From the NCBI GenBank assembly GCA_964649895.1, contig CAZYRX010000004.1:1-64000 (forward strand): 64,000 nucleotides of DNA. Direction: 5' to 3'. The stretch is from Halanaerobium sp964649895. GTDB taxonomy: Bacteria > Bacillota > Halanaerobiia > Halanaerobiales > Halanaerobiaceae. Shown here piece by piece: positions 43,261 through 52,327 of this stretch (position 1 is the stretch's first letter; each line of letters starts with the position of its first letter). The position numbers were made by a program, and so were the translations under genes. Below the pieces are notes generated by a model. The model saw only the letters and a program-made list of their open reading frames with translations. It did not search any database and was not told the origin of the DNA.

Positions 43261-44718
43261 ATGACTAAAACTGCAGAGGTAAATTATTATAAGGAAGAAT
43301 TTGGTGAAGATTACCGCACAGAAGTATGTGACTATATTACTGACGAAAAAATAGAGGGTATTTTAGATTCAGCTAAAGAGCCAACTGATGCTGAAGTTAA
43401 GAGAATTATAGATAAGGCTTTAGAATTAAATGGAATAACACCTGTAGAGGCTGCAACTTTACTTCAGGTTGAAGATAAAGATTTAATTGATCAATTTCTT
43501 GAGGCAGCCAGAAAAATTAAAGAAAGAATATATGGAAAAAGACTTGTTATATTTGCTCCCCTGTATTTTGCCAATCAGTGTATAAATAACTGCTTATACT
43601 GCGGATTTCGCAAGGACAATCATCAGATTGACCGCAAAAAATTATCTCAGTCAGAAATTGTGAAGGAAGTAGAAGCTCTTGAGAGAGAAGGTCATAAAAG
43701 ATTACTTGTCCTTACAGGGGAGGCCCCTAATACTGATCTCGATTATATCATTGAGAGTATTAAAACAGCTTACAGTGTAAAGACAGAAAATGGTGGAGAA
43801 ATAAGAAGAATTAATGCAGAAATTGCACCACTTACAACAGAAGACTTCAAGCTTTTAAAAGAATCTGAGATAGGAACCTATACATGTTTTCAAGAAACAT
43901 ATAATAGAAAACAATATAAAAAACTGCATCCAACAGGACCAAAGAGCAATTATGAGTGGAGATTATCTGTGATGGATAGAGCCCAGGATGCAGGTATAGA
44001 TGATGTTGGTATAGGAGCACTTTTTGGCTTATATGATTATAAATTCGATGTTATCGGTATGCTCCTCCATGCTGAGTATTTAGATAAAAAATATGGAGTT
44101 GGCCCACATACAGTTTCGGTACCAAGACTTAATCCAGCCCTGGGAACACCACTGGATGAAGTACCATATCCGGTTTCAGACGAAAATTTCCGTAAATTGG
44201 TTGCTGTATTAAGACTTGCTGTACCTTATACTGGAATGATATTGAGCACTAGAGAGAGTACAGAAATGAGAAATGAACTTTTTGAACATGGTGTATCTCA
44301 GATCAGTGCAGGCTCCAGAACCACTCCTGGTGGTTATGATAAAAAAGAAGAAAATAAAGAAGAACTTGCTCAATTTTCGCTGCATGATTTAAGACCAATA
44401 GATGAGATAATTACTGGAATTGCAAAAGATGGCTATATTCCAAGTTTTTGCACAGCCTGTTATAGACTTGGCAGAACAGGTAAAGACTTTATGGATCTTG
44501 CTAAGCCGGGTAAAATACAGGAGTTCTGTAAACCGAATGCAATGTTAACTTTTAAAGAGTACCTTGAAGATTATGGTACAGATCAAAGTAGAAAATATGG
44601 AAAAAAATGTCTGGAAGATTTAAAAGAATCATTAAAAGAAGACAACCCTAAACTTGCAGCAAATATAAATGAGAAATTAGAGGCAATTGCTGATGGAGAA
44701 CATGATCTTTATCTTTAA
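43261..44718 (+). CDS. hydG: [FeFe]-hydrogenase maturase HydG
   Basis: A 485-residue radical SAM tyrosine lyase that makes the CO and cyanide ligands of the H-cluster. The radical SAM cluster motif is CINNCLYC (CX3CX2C). The C-terminal motif CTACYRLGRTG ... EFC fits CX2CX22C exactly (22 residues between the last two cysteines), which distinguishes HydG from ThiH. Length is normal. TTAGGAGG precedes the ATG. It lies between the TM1266-like gene and hydE; HydF and the hydrogenase itself are not in the window. Confidence 0.95.
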   Translation: MTKTAEVNYYKEEFGEDYRTEVCDYITDEKIEGILDSAKEPTDAEVKRIIDKALELNGITPVEAATLLQVEDKDLIDQFLEAARKIKERIYGKRLVIFAPLYFANQCINNCLYCGFRKDNHQIDRKKLSQSEIVKEVEALEREGHKRLLVLTGEAPNTDLDYIIESIKTAYSVKTENGGEIRRINAEIAPLTTEDFKLLKESEIGTYTCFQETYNRKQYKKLHPTGPKSNYEWRLSVMDRAQDAGIDDVGIGALFGLYDYKFDVIGMLLHAEYLDKKYGVGPHTVSVPRLNPALGTPLDEVPYPVSDENFRKLVAVLRLAVPYTGMILSTRESTEMRNELFEHGVSQISAGSRTTPGGYDKKEENKEELAQFSLHDLRPIDEIITGIAKDGYIPSFCTACYRLGRTGKDFMDLAKPGKIQEFCKPNAMLTFKEYLEDYGTDQSRKYGKKCLEDLKESLKEDNPKLAANINEKLEAIADGEHDLYL

Positions 44719-44781
44719 TTGATTATGTTTTTAATCTATTAACTCAAAAACACCATAAATAATTTAGAGGTGATTATAAAA

Positions 44782-45909
44782 TTGACAGAAACAGCAGATA
44801 TAATTAAAGAAATGTCACAGAATATAAAACAATTAAAAGAAATAGAACAGTTAGAAGATAGAAAAGTATATGAAGAACTTATTAAAAAATTAATTGATAA
44901 GGCTTATCAATTTCAAAAATTAAGCAAAAAAGAGCTTAGTTTTCTGCTTAAACAACCTTTAAAAAATTTGGGCTATCTGCTCAGCAAAGCAGATCAGAAA
45001 AGGGATGAAATATTTTCTGATGAGGTTCATCTAAGGGCAATAATTGAGTTTTCTAATTACTGCAGACAGAATTGTTTTTACTGTGGTCTCCGCAAAGATA
45101 ATCAGAATATTGAGCGCTATCAGCTTAAACAAAAAGAAATAGTTGAAACTGCAGAAAGAGCTGCAGAGATTGGCTATAAGACAGTTGTTCTTCAGTCAGG
45201 TGAAGATGAGTATCCTGCTAAAGAGATTGCTGAAATTATAGGAGAAATTAAAGATAAAACTTCTATGGCAGTTACATTAAGTCTTGGAGAAAGAGATTTT
45301 GGTGCCTATAAACTCTGGCGTGAAGCAGGAGCTGACCGCTATCTTTTAAAACACGAAACTGCTGATAGAGAATTATATGATAAGTATCATCCAGGAATGA
45401 GTTTTGATAACCGAATAGAGAGTTTAAAATATCTTAAAAAAATTGGCTATCAAACAGGAAGTGGTGTGATTATTGGTCTTCCGGGTCAGACTGAAGAAAC
45501 ATTAGCTGAGGATATATTGCTTCTTAAAGAATTGGATATTGATATGATGGGAGCTGGTCCATTTATTCCTCATCAGCAAACACCTCTAAAAGGTAAAGAA
45601 AGAGGAACAGTTGAGATGACTTTAAAATTCAATGCACTCTGCAGATTGCTGCTGCCTCTTGTTCATATTCCAGCAACTACAGCACTTGGAACTATTGATG
45701 TGGAGGGAAGACAAAAAGCACTTAAAGCAGGGGCAAATGTTGTTATGCCAAATGTCACAGACAGCAGTTACCGTGAAAAATACCAGATTTATCCAGATAA
45801 AATATGTATAAATGAAGAAGCAGGAGACTGCAGACAGTGTATAGGCAGTATCATCAATTCACTTGGAAGATATGTAAGTCAGAATGCAGGTCACAGTTTA
45901 AAAAGATAA
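44782..45909 (+). CDS. hydE: [FeFe]-hydrogenase maturase HydE
   Basis: A 375-residue radical SAM protein that helps build the organometallic part of the H-cluster. The cluster motif is CRQNCFYC (CX3CX2C) near residue 90, followed by GLRKDNQNIERY, VLQSGEDE and VIIGLPGQTEETL typical of HydE. A BioB/PylB alternative is unlikely given the adjacent hydG. The TTG at 44782 is chosen, 10 bases after TAGAGGTG; the GTG at 44770 lies inside that site. A perfect terminator follows at 45925. Confidence 0.92.
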   Translation: MTETADIIKEMSQNIKQLKEIEQLEDRKVYEELIKKLIDKAYQFQKLSKKELSFLLKQPLKNLGYLLSKADQKRDEIFSDEVHLRAIIEFSNYCRQNCFYCGLRKDNQNIERYQLKQKEIVETAERAAEIGYKTVVLQSGEDEYPAKEIAEIIGEIKDKTSMAVTLSLGERDFGAYKLWREAGADRYLLKHETADRELYDKYHPGMSFDNRIESLKYLKKIGYQTGSGVIIGLPGQTEETLAEDILLLKELDIDMMGAGPFIPHQQTPLKGKERGTVEMTLKFNALCRLLLPLVHIPATTALGTIDVEGRQKALKAGANVVMPNVTDSSYREKYQIYPDKICINEEAGDCRQCIGSIINSLGRYVSQNAGHSLKR

Positions 45910-45924
45910 AATATGGGAATTATA

Positions 45925-45950
45925 AAAGGGCATCCAGCTGGATGCCCTTT
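45925..45950. terminator. Perfect palindromic terminator after hydE
   Basis: An exact 26-base palindrome (11-pair stem AAAGGGCATCC, AGCT loop) ends in TTT and lies between convergent hydE and the SulP gene, able to act both ways. Confidence 0.8.
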
Positions 45951-46025
45951 AAATAATTATAAGATTTTCAAATAGATTTGGAAAAGAAATTTTTAAATAA
46001 TTTCAAATGACTATAACTTATTATT

Positions 46026-47732
46026 TTAATTATCTTCCTCTTTTTCGTTTATATGATTATCAGCAACAATGTTTTCATCACAGGTCAGCTCAAGAGCTTT
46101 ATTTGTTGCTGCAAAATATTCGCTTTCAGGTCGATAAATATTTTCAGAACCAACTTTTTCTTCAAGACCAATCTTTTTTAGCATATCTATAATTTTTTGA
46201 TTAACTCCTGTTAAAATAATTTCGGATCCATTATTTTTTACTCTATCAATAAATTCTTCTAATACTCTTATAATAGTGATATCAATTCGACAAACATTAC
46301 GAAGCCTGATAATATAATCGACATCTTTTTCATAAAACTGTTCTAGTTTATCTTTAAGATCATCAGCTGCACTAAAGTGAACAGCTCCCTTGAGATCAAT
46401 TACTCTGGCCTGCTTAGCTTCTATTGCTGATTCATCATGATCTTCATGATGGACATGATGAAGATGATATCCTACATCTCCTTCTTTCTTATCATAATAC
46501 AGCATATCAATATCTGCTTTTTTAGAGATTTCTAAAACAACAACAAGTGAAACTAAAACTCCAAAGTATATTGCTTGATCAATATTTGGTAGTACAATAG
46601 TTGCGGCAAAGGTTGACCAGAAAATAAGGGCATCTCCTTTTGTTGTTTTCATATTATTGGCTATCTCTTTGAGATCTACTATTCCAATTGCTGCAGAGAT
46701 TACAAGTCCTGCAAGAACCGGGATAGGTATATATGCAATTAAAGGTCTTAAAAACACTATAAAAATGATAATAGAAAGCGCACAGAAAATTTGTGAAATT
46801 TTAGATTTTCCTCCAGCACTTATATTTGCAAAAGTATTGGAAAATGAAGCTGAAATCGCAAAACCACTGAAAAATGAAATAACCATATTAGTTATGCCCT
46901 GGCTTCTAAATTCTCTCCTAAAATTTGATTCTTCGTTTGTTCTCAATTCAACTGCCTGTAAAACTGCCATTGTCTGGATCAACCCAAGCAGTGCAATGGA
47001 AAATGCCTTTGTATAAACCTGAGCAATTATCTGCCAGTCAAAGTTGAGTATATTAAAATCTATGATCCGGTTTGGTATCTCCCCGACAAGGGGGATATAA
47101 TTATTTAAGCCAGTTATTGCTGTTAAAATTGACATGATTAATATTGTTAAAATATATTCAGGGAGTTCTTTTTTGAGCTTTGGGAGGAGATAAATTAAAA
47201 TAATTGTCATGATTCCTATTATTAAATAAGAATAGTTTAGTTCATTAAAATTTAAAATAAACTGCCAACTTTTTGTAAGAACATTAGAACCTGTAACACT
47301 TACTCCAGTAAAGTTTTCTATCTGACTAAATAAAATCAACACTGCAGCACCATGAGAAAGTGCAACTACAACTGGGTGAGATACATATTTTACAAGTTCA
47401 CTTAAATTTAAACTAACAAGCAGAAATTGAAATAAACCTATCAAAAATGTTGTTAATAAAATAATTTGAAGATAGTTTTGTTCTTGAAAAGGGCTTAAAC
47501 TGCTGTATAAAGCAACTGCCATCATATTTGTTGGACCTACAATTATATAATTTGATAAATTAAATATAGATGCAGTCAGCATAGAAAATATAGATGCATA
47601 AACACCATAAATAGGATTTATTCCTAAAATCAAGGCATAAGCCATGTTCTGGGGAAGGGCGATTGTTGCAGTAGTTATACCACTAATAATATTAGGCAGC
47701 ATGTTTTCAATTTTAGTGTTTAAATTTCTCAA
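46026..47732 (-). CDS. SulP-family anion transporter with STAS domain
   Basis: A 568-residue SulP (SLC26-like) transporter. The N-terminal membrane domain starts with the ALPQNMAYALILGINPIYGVYAS signature (quoted in part) and has about 12-14 helices to residue 400; a STAS domain (about 440-540) follows, with VIDLKGAVHFSAADDL. Between them is a histidine-rich stretch, GYHLHHVHHEDHDE, with six histidines. The substrate could be sulfate, bicarbonate or a carboxylate. The TTG at 47732 is preferred: GGGGTGA lies seven bases upstream, while the GTG at 47741 is inside it. It is divergent from the SLC13-type permease gene. Confidence 0.88.
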   Translation of the reverse strand: MRNLNTKIENMLPNIISGITTATIALPQNMAYALILGINPIYGVYASIFSMLTASIFNLSNYIIVGPTNMMAVALYSSLSPFQEQNYLQIILLTTFLIGLFQFLLVSLNLSELVKYVSHPVVVALSHGAAVLILFSQIENFTGVSVTGSNVLTKSWQFILNFNELNYSYLIIGIMTIILIYLLPKLKKELPEYILTILIMSILTAITGLNNYIPLVGEIPNRIIDFNILNFDWQIIAQVYTKAFSIALLGLIQTMAVLQAVELRTNEESNFRREFRSQGITNMVISFFSGFAISASFSNTFANISAGGKSKISQIFCALSIIIFIVFLRPLIAYIPIPVLAGLVISAAIGIVDLKEIANNMKTTKGDALIFWSTFAATIVLPNIDQAIYFGVLVSLVVVLEISKKADIDMLYYDKKEGDVGYHLHHVHHEDHDESAIEAKQARVIDLKGAVHFSAADDLKDKLEQFYEKDVDYIIRLRNVCRIDITIIRVLEEFIDRVKNNGSEIILTGVNQKIIDMLKKIGLEEKVGSENIYRPESEYFAATNKALELTCDENIVADNHINEKEEDN

Positions 47733-47938
47733 ATATATCACCCCGAATCTTAAGTTGGAAAATTCTTTGCTTATAGTTTAACAGTTAAGCTGTAGATATT
47801 CAATATTAATTATAGAAATAATTATATTTTTTTGTTAAAATGTATAATAGCTTAGAATCAACTTAAATTAGAGATTTTTAATTAAATTGGAAGTCTGCTC
47901 ACAAAGCTGGTGGACTTTTCCCGAGGAGGGTCAAACTG

Positions 47939-49870
47939 TTGAAATTATCTAATAATAAGATCATTTTAATATTATTAATAACATTAACTTTGCTTTCAAT
48001 TATTAGCATAAATATTTATGCACAGGATATAAATATAGAAAATACAGAAGAGATGACTCAAAAAGAACAAGGTTTGGACAAAAGTGTTATTTTCATACTT
48101 TCTTTAATACTACTATTAATAATATTATTTGTGTGGGAACCTATGCCGATAAGTTTGTTGGCTGTTTTAGTACCAATTACCCTCTCTATATTCAGTGGCT
48201 TGAGTAATATGTCAGTAGAAGAAGCTCTTTCTGGTTTTGGTAACTCAGCAACCATTACAGTTATGGCCATGTTTGTTTTTAGTGCAGGTATTCAAAGGAG
48301 TGGTGCTGTTCAGCTGCTTGGTGATAAGATTTCAAAATTAACAGGTAATAATCCAAGAAGACAGATTGCTTTAATTTCTGCATTAACAGGTTCAACTTCT
48401 GGTTTTGTCAATAATACACCAGTTGTTGCAGCATTGATTCCAATGGTTAGAGAACTGGGTCGAAAAACCAATGTTTCACCTTCAAAACTTTTGATTCCAT
48501 TATCTTATACAGCAATGTTAGGTGGTACAGTCACTCTGATTGGAACCTCCACAAATTTACTGGCAAGTCAGGTTTCTGAGCGTTTAATTAATCATCCATT
48601 TAGCCTTTTTGAATTTACAGGGCTTGGAGTAATAGTATTATTAATAGGAACTGCATATATCCTTACACTTGGATATAAGTTGATTCCTGCCAGAATTGAA
48701 ATAGAAGATGATTTAACAGATGAATATGAAATGAGAGATTATCTTACTGAAGTTCTGGTTGAAGAGAACTGTGATTTTGTTGGTAAAAGTGTAAATGATA
48801 TAGAAGGAGATAAGGATTTAGATTATGATATTATTCGTATAATTCGAGATGGAAAACAGTTTATGGAACCTCTTAATGCAAAAACTATTAGAGCAGGAGA
48901 CCATTTAATTATAAGGGCTAAACATGAGACAATGCTTGAACTTGTTAAAAATAAAGGTATGAGGACACTTCCAGAGTTAATTGTAGATGATAAATCAATA
49001 GAGCAGCCTTTAAAAGGAGAGCTGCTTGTGGAGGTCGTTGTACCTGCAAACTCAATGATGGTTAATAAAACTTTAGAAGAAATGAACTTTTTAGAAAGAT
49101 ATGATTGTAATATACTTGCATTAAGGCGTGGTGAAGAAATTACCCACCAAAAAATGACGGATTATCGATTTAAGCCAGGAGATTTACTGTTAATGCTTGT
49201 AACTGAAAACACCTTAGAAAGATTTCGTAAAAACAGCAACTTTATCATAGATAGAGAATTTGATTCAAAGATTTTTGATATGAAGAAAATATTGATTTCT
49301 GCTTCTATTCTCGGTTTCTTTATAGCTTCGGTTGCTTTTAATATTTTACCTGTTGCAATAGCAGCTCTTATGGGTGCTTTTCTTATGGTTTTTTCAGGTT
49401 GTATAAATAAAAGCGACTTTTTTAAGTCAATTGATTGGGAAGTATATTTTCTTTTGGCTGGACTGATACCAATGGGAATTGCAATAGAGAAATCAGGGAC
49501 TGCAGTTTTTCTGGCAGATAATATAATTAATATTTCGAGCAGTATGCAGCCAATTTATATATTGATGCTGATCTATTTTATAACTTCATTCCTTACAACT
49601 ATTATTAGCAATAATGCCAGTGTATTAATCATGCTTCCAATTGCGGTAAGCACTGCAGCCCAACTTGGTGTTAATCCTTTTAGTTTTGTAATTACAACAA
49701 CTTTTGCAGCGAGTTCTGCTTTTGCAAGTCCGGTCGGTTATCAGACTAACCTGATGGTTTACAGTTCTGGTGGATTTAAATTCAGAGATTTTATAGTTGT
49801 TGGAGCACCATTACAGTTATTGCTGACAGTTTCGGTTCCGATTCTTGTACGATTATTCTGGGGTTTTTAA
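47939..49870 (+). CDS. SLC13/DASS-type anion permease with two RCK_C (TrkA-C) domains
   Basis: A 643-residue permease. It starts with a hydrophobic helix or signal-like segment (about 7-28), then membrane repeats with FVNNTPVVAALIPMV (residues about 150-165) and the matching ISNNASVLIMLPIAVSTAAQ in the second half (partly quoted), the SNTP-like substrate motifs of this family. Two cytoplasmic RCK_C domains (about 265-345 and 355-440) lie between the halves. The substrate may be sulfate, dicarboxylate or sodium-coupled anions. TTG start after CGAGGAGGG. Divergent from SulP with a shared 200-base promoter region. Confidence 0.87.
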   Translation: MKLSNNKIILILLITLTLLSIISINIYAQDINIENTEEMTQKEQGLDKSVIFILSLILLLIILFVWEPMPISLLAVLVPITLSIFSGLSNMSVEEALSGFGNSATITVMAMFVFSAGIQRSGAVQLLGDKISKLTGNNPRRQIALISALTGSTSGFVNNTPVVAALIPMVRELGRKTNVSPSKLLIPLSYTAMLGGTVTLIGTSTNLLASQVSERLINHPFSLFEFTGLGVIVLLIGTAYILTLGYKLIPARIEIEDDLTDEYEMRDYLTEVLVEENCDFVGKSVNDIEGDKDLDYDIIRIIRDGKQFMEPLNAKTIRAGDHLIIRAKHETMLELVKNKGMRTLPELIVDDKSIEQPLKGELLVEVVVPANSMMVNKTLEEMNFLERYDCNILALRRGEEITHQKMTDYRFKPGDLLLMLVTENTLERFRKNSNFIIDREFDSKIFDMKKILISASILGFFIASVAFNILPVAIAALMGAFLMVFSGCINKSDFFKSIDWEVYFLLAGLIPMGIAIEKSGTAVFLADNIINISSSMQPIYILMLIYFITSFLTTIISNNASVLIMLPIAVSTAAQLGVNPFSFVITTTFAASSAFASPVGYQTNLMVYSSGGFKFRDFIVVGAPLQLLLTVSVPILVRLFWGF

Positions 49871-49936
49871 TTGTTTTAATAAATCAATTATTTAAAAACT
49901 TATTTAAAATAATTATCAATAAATAATTATTTCTAT

Positions 49937-49980
49937 GAGCTGAAGTGGCTAAGTATAAATTAATTGCTTCAGCTCTTTTA
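49937..49980 (+). terminator. Intrinsic terminator after SLC13-type gene
   Basis: GAGCTGAAG (49937-49945) pairs with CTTCAGCTC (49967-49975), followed by TTTTAT. Confidence 0.7.
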
Positions 49981-50093
49981 TATTTAAATTAATATTATTG
50001 ATTAATTTATTAAAATAATTAATTTTTTTAAAAAAGTATTTACAAATATTAATTTTTAGTTTATAATATTAAATATAGAAAGGGGTGAGATAA

Positions 50094-50468
50094 ATGAATT
50101 ATCCAATTCCAGATAAATGTCCTACCTGTGATGGAAAATTGAACGTAATTGAATTGAAATGCAGCAGCTGTAATACAAGAATTATTGGTAATTTTTATCT
50201 TGATGAAATTTTCCAATTAAATAATGAGCAGCAGCAGTTTTTAAAGATTTTTATTAAAACTCGGGGTAATATTAAAAATATGGAAAAAGAGCTTGATATG
50301 TCATATCCAACAGTTAGAAACAAATTAAGTGATTTAATAAAGACTCTTGGCTATGAAGAAGACTTTATTGAGGAAGAAAAGCAGGAGAATAGGAGAGAAA
50401 TTTTGAATATGTTGGAAGCTGGAGAGCTGGCACCAGATGAGGCAGCGAAAAAGCTAGAAGAGATTTAA
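50094..50468 (+). CDS. DUF2089 zinc-ribbon/HTH protein
   Basis: A 124-residue small protein. Two cysteine pairs, CPTC (residues 9-12) and CSSC (23-26), form a zinc ribbon. The middle has FLKIFIKTRGNIKNMEKEL and the helix-turn-helix-like SYPTVRNKLSDLIKTLGY (about 76-93), as in DUF2089 regulators. The end, MLEAGELAPDEAAKKLEEI, is a SHOCT/YvlB-like short helical pair. The next gene begins with the same kind of helical pair, so the two probably act together, perhaps in an envelope-stress or phage-shock-like response. Confidence 0.8.
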   Translation: MNYPIPDKCPTCDGKLNVIELKCSSCNTRIIGNFYLDEIFQLNNEQQQFLKIFIKTRGNIKNMEKELDMSYPTVRNKLSDLIKTLGYEEDFIEEEKQENRREILNMLEAGELAPDEAAKKLEEI

Positions 50469-50562
50469 TGTGGGTTTTAAATTGAAATAATGATTTTGTG
50501 TAATTTAGTCTTTGTTTTATCTAAAAATATAAGGCAGTAAAATTAAAAGGGGTTGAAAAGTA

Positions 50563-50955
50563 ATGAAAGAAGAAAAAATGAGAATTTTAGAAATGCTGCA
50601 GGATGGAAAACTCAATGTTGAAGAAGCGGAAAATCTACTTTCTGCTCTGGGTGAGGATGATTCAGTAAATTTTAATACTGATCAAAGAAAAACAAGAGAA
50701 GATGATTCCAAAGCTAAGAAAAGACATTTAAGGATTATTGTTAATGAAGATGGAAAAGAGAAGGTGAATCTTGCTCTGCCGCTTGGAATAGCAAAAAGTC
50801 TTTTGAATTTTATCCCTCAGTCGGCAAAGGCAAAAATTTCTGAAAATGATATTAATTTAGATGCTCTGAGTCAGACACTTGATAATCTTTCAGAGGAAAA
50901 AGAAATTTTGAGAGTTGAAGATGATAATGAAACTGTTGTTATTCGGGTTGAGTAG
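50563..50955 (+). CDS. SHOCT-like/YvlB N-terminal domain protein
   Basis: A 130-residue cytoplasmic protein. Residues 4-30 (MRILEMLQDGKLNVEEAENLL) match the bihelical domain found at the start of YvlB-like bacterial proteins. The rest (about 52-128) is a basic then mixed domain with LRIIVNEDGKEKVNLALPLGIAK, typical of the companion of DUF2089 genes. No membrane segment. It follows the DUF2089 gene by 94 bases, with AAAGGGG before the ATG. Function is not established; a regulatory partner role is likely. Confidence 0.72.
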   Translation: MKEEKMRILEMLQDGKLNVEEAENLLSALGEDDSVNFNTDQRKTREDDSKAKKRHLRIIVNEDGKEKVNLALPLGIAKSLLNFIPQSAKAKISENDINLDALSQTLDNLSEEKEILRVEDDNETVVIRVE

Positions 50956-51089
50956 TTAACCCTGACATGAAAAATATTATTAGGGTTTATAGAATTTTTT
51001 GAAACTAAGATAATAACTTCGGTAAGATAAACTTTTGAGATTTTTTTAAAGTTTTCAAAAAATATAAAAAGAGAAGATTTTTATTTTAC

Positions 51090-51118
51090 TTGAATAATAG
51101 TAATTTCTGTAGTATAAT
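51090..51118 (+). promoter_or_regulatory. Promoter of thiamine locus
   Basis: TTGAAT (51090-51095) and perfect TATAAT (51113-51118) are 17 bases apart, placing the start near 51125, about 40 bases before TPP riboswitch 1. The preceding bases 50956-51089 hold nothing I can identify. Confidence 0.7.
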
Positions 51119-51162
51119 ATGGCTACAAAGAAAATTTTATGTAATTAAGATTTTAAAATTTC

Positions 51163-51248
51163 AAATAGGGGAGCCGAACTGGAGGCTGAGAGGATGAGCA
51201 ATCATCGACCCATTACCTGATCCTGATAATGCAGGCGTAGGAAAATAT
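51163..51248 (+). promoter_or_regulatory. TPP (THI-box) riboswitch 1
   Basis: The conserved core is clear: GGGGAGCC, then GGCTGAGAGG, then ACCTGATCCTGATAATGC and AGGCGTAGGAA. The pyrimidine-sensing CTGAGA and the pyrophosphate-sensing helix with its CTGATAATGC end are both intact. An intrinsic terminator follows, so TPP should stop transcription. The gene behind it is broken. Confidence 0.95.
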
Positions 51249-51262
51249 AAAAATTTGTATTT

Positions 51263-51302
51263 AAGCCCTCCGGTTCTGGACAACAGAAAGGAGGGTTTTT
51301 TG
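51263..51302 (+). terminator. Expression platform terminator of TPP riboswitch 1
   Basis: CCCTCC (51266-51271) pairs with GGAGGG (51290-51295), followed by a run of T (51296-51302). Confidence 0.85.
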
Positions 51303-51304
51303 TT

Positions 51305-51518
51305 ATGCAAAATAAATTTTCAACAAGAATGTTAGCAGAAATTGGAGGAGCTTTAGCTTTAGCAGTTATTTGAATTTTCTTAAACTCTGGAGGATGCCTC
51401 AGGGTGGTTCGGTTAGTTTAGAAATGCTGCCCATATTTGTAATTGCTTTTCGCTGATAATTCATATCTTATCAGGAGTTATCTTTTTTGGAAGTTATGCA
51501 CCTGAAAGACAGACATAG
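51305..51518 (+). pseudogene. Decayed remnant of a thiT-like thiamine transporter gene
   Basis: Behind TPP riboswitch 1, an ATG at 51305 opens MQNKFSTRMLAEIGGALALAVI and then meets TGA at about 51371. In another frame from 51394 comes MPQGGSVSLEMLPIFVIAFR, ending in TGA, and in a third from 51462 comes HILSGVIFFGSYAPERQT before TAG. In order, these are pieces of ThiT, the S-component of the thiamine ECF transporter. The part between the second and third pieces (some 60 residues of the family) is missing, and the C-terminal end is lost. The gene has at least two frameshifts, an in-frame stop and a deletion. Confidence 0.85.
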
Positions 51519-51539
51519 ATTTTTTGATAAAATTTAATA

Positions 51540-51625
51540 ATAACACAGGGGAGCCCCTATGGCTGAGAAAAGCAGAAGCTTTGACCCTTTTAACCTGATC
51601 TGGATAATACCAGCGGAGGAAAGTG
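51540..51625 (+). promoter_or_regulatory. TPP (THI-box) riboswitch 2
   Basis: The core reads GGGGAGCCCC, GGCTGAGAAA, then GACCCTTTTAACCTGATC and TGGATAATACCAGCGGAGGAA: a textbook THI box. It lies directly after the thiT remnant and before thiW, with its own terminator. No separate strong promoter is visible, so read-through from the first unit is possible. Confidence 0.96.
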
Positions 51626-51641
51626 TGTATATTTTATGAAG

Positions 51642-51671
51642 AACACAGTTCCTATTCAGGGCTGTGTTTTT
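51642..51671 (+). terminator. Expression platform terminator of TPP riboswitch 2
   Basis: AACACAG (51642-51648) pairs with CTGTGTT (51662-51668), followed by T-rich sequence. Confidence 0.75.
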
Positions 51672-51737
51672 GTGGTTTAAAGCTAAATTTTATCAGATTA
51701 TTATCTATATTTATAGTTAATATGAAAGGAGAAAATG

Positions 51738-52235
51738 ATGAAAAATAAAAAATTGACTTTGTCTGCACTTTTGATTGCACTCGGTACATTGACAGGTCAT
51801 TTAGTTTATATTCCGGTTGGTGTTGCAAAAGCTTTTCCGGTACAGCATTTAATTAATGTTCTGTCTGCAGTACTTTTAGGTCCAGCCTATGCTGTTTTAA
51901 ATGCATTTGTGATTTCACTTTTAAGAAATATGTTGGGGGTTGGTTCTCTGCTTGCATTTCCAGGAAGTATGATCGGTGCCCTATTGGCCGGACTTTTTTA
52001 TAAAAAGTTTAAACACAAGCTCTGGGCGATAGCTGGTGAACTATTTGGAACAGGAATTTTAGGTGCAGCTGCAGCCTATCCAATAGCTAGATTTTTAATG
52101 GGAAGTTCTACAGCAGTTTTTTTCTTTGTAATTCCTTTTACTTTAAGTGCAGCAGGTGGTGTAGTTATAGCCTATCTATTTTTAAGAGCAGTTGAAAATG
52201 CTGATAGCCTAACTTTTATTGATGAATTGAACTAA
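51738..52235 (+). CDS. thiW: ThiW, S-component of thiazole (HET) ECF transporter
   Basis: A 165-residue, five- to six-helix membrane protein. The start KLTLSALLIALGTLTGHLVYIP and the GVAKAFPVQHLINVLSAVLLGP stretch (parts quoted) are typical of ThiW, the substrate-binding unit thought to import hydroxyethylthiazole with the shared ECF energising module. It lies behind TPP riboswitch 2 and ahead of thiD, thiE and thiM, which use the imported thiazole. Of two adjacent ATG codons (51735, 51738) the second has better spacing to AAAGGAG. Confidence 0.92.
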   Translation: MKNKKLTLSALLIALGTLTGHLVYIPVGVAKAFPVQHLINVLSAVLLGPAYAVLNAFVISLLRNMLGVGSLLAFPGSMIGALLAGLFYKKFKHKLWAIAGELFGTGILGAAAAYPIARFLMGSSTAVFFFVIPFTLSAAGGVVIAYLFLRAVENADSLTFIDELN

Positions 52236-52327
52236 GTGTATATATAGTTAAGTACAAATAATTAATGTTTAAACAATTTGCTTTATATATTAATTAAATA
52301 AAAATAAGAGTGAAAGGAGCTGAAAAA

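Noticed and set aside
46657..47016. 119-codon plus-strand ORF within the SulP gene
   Set aside because: Antisense to clear SulP motifs; no support of its own.
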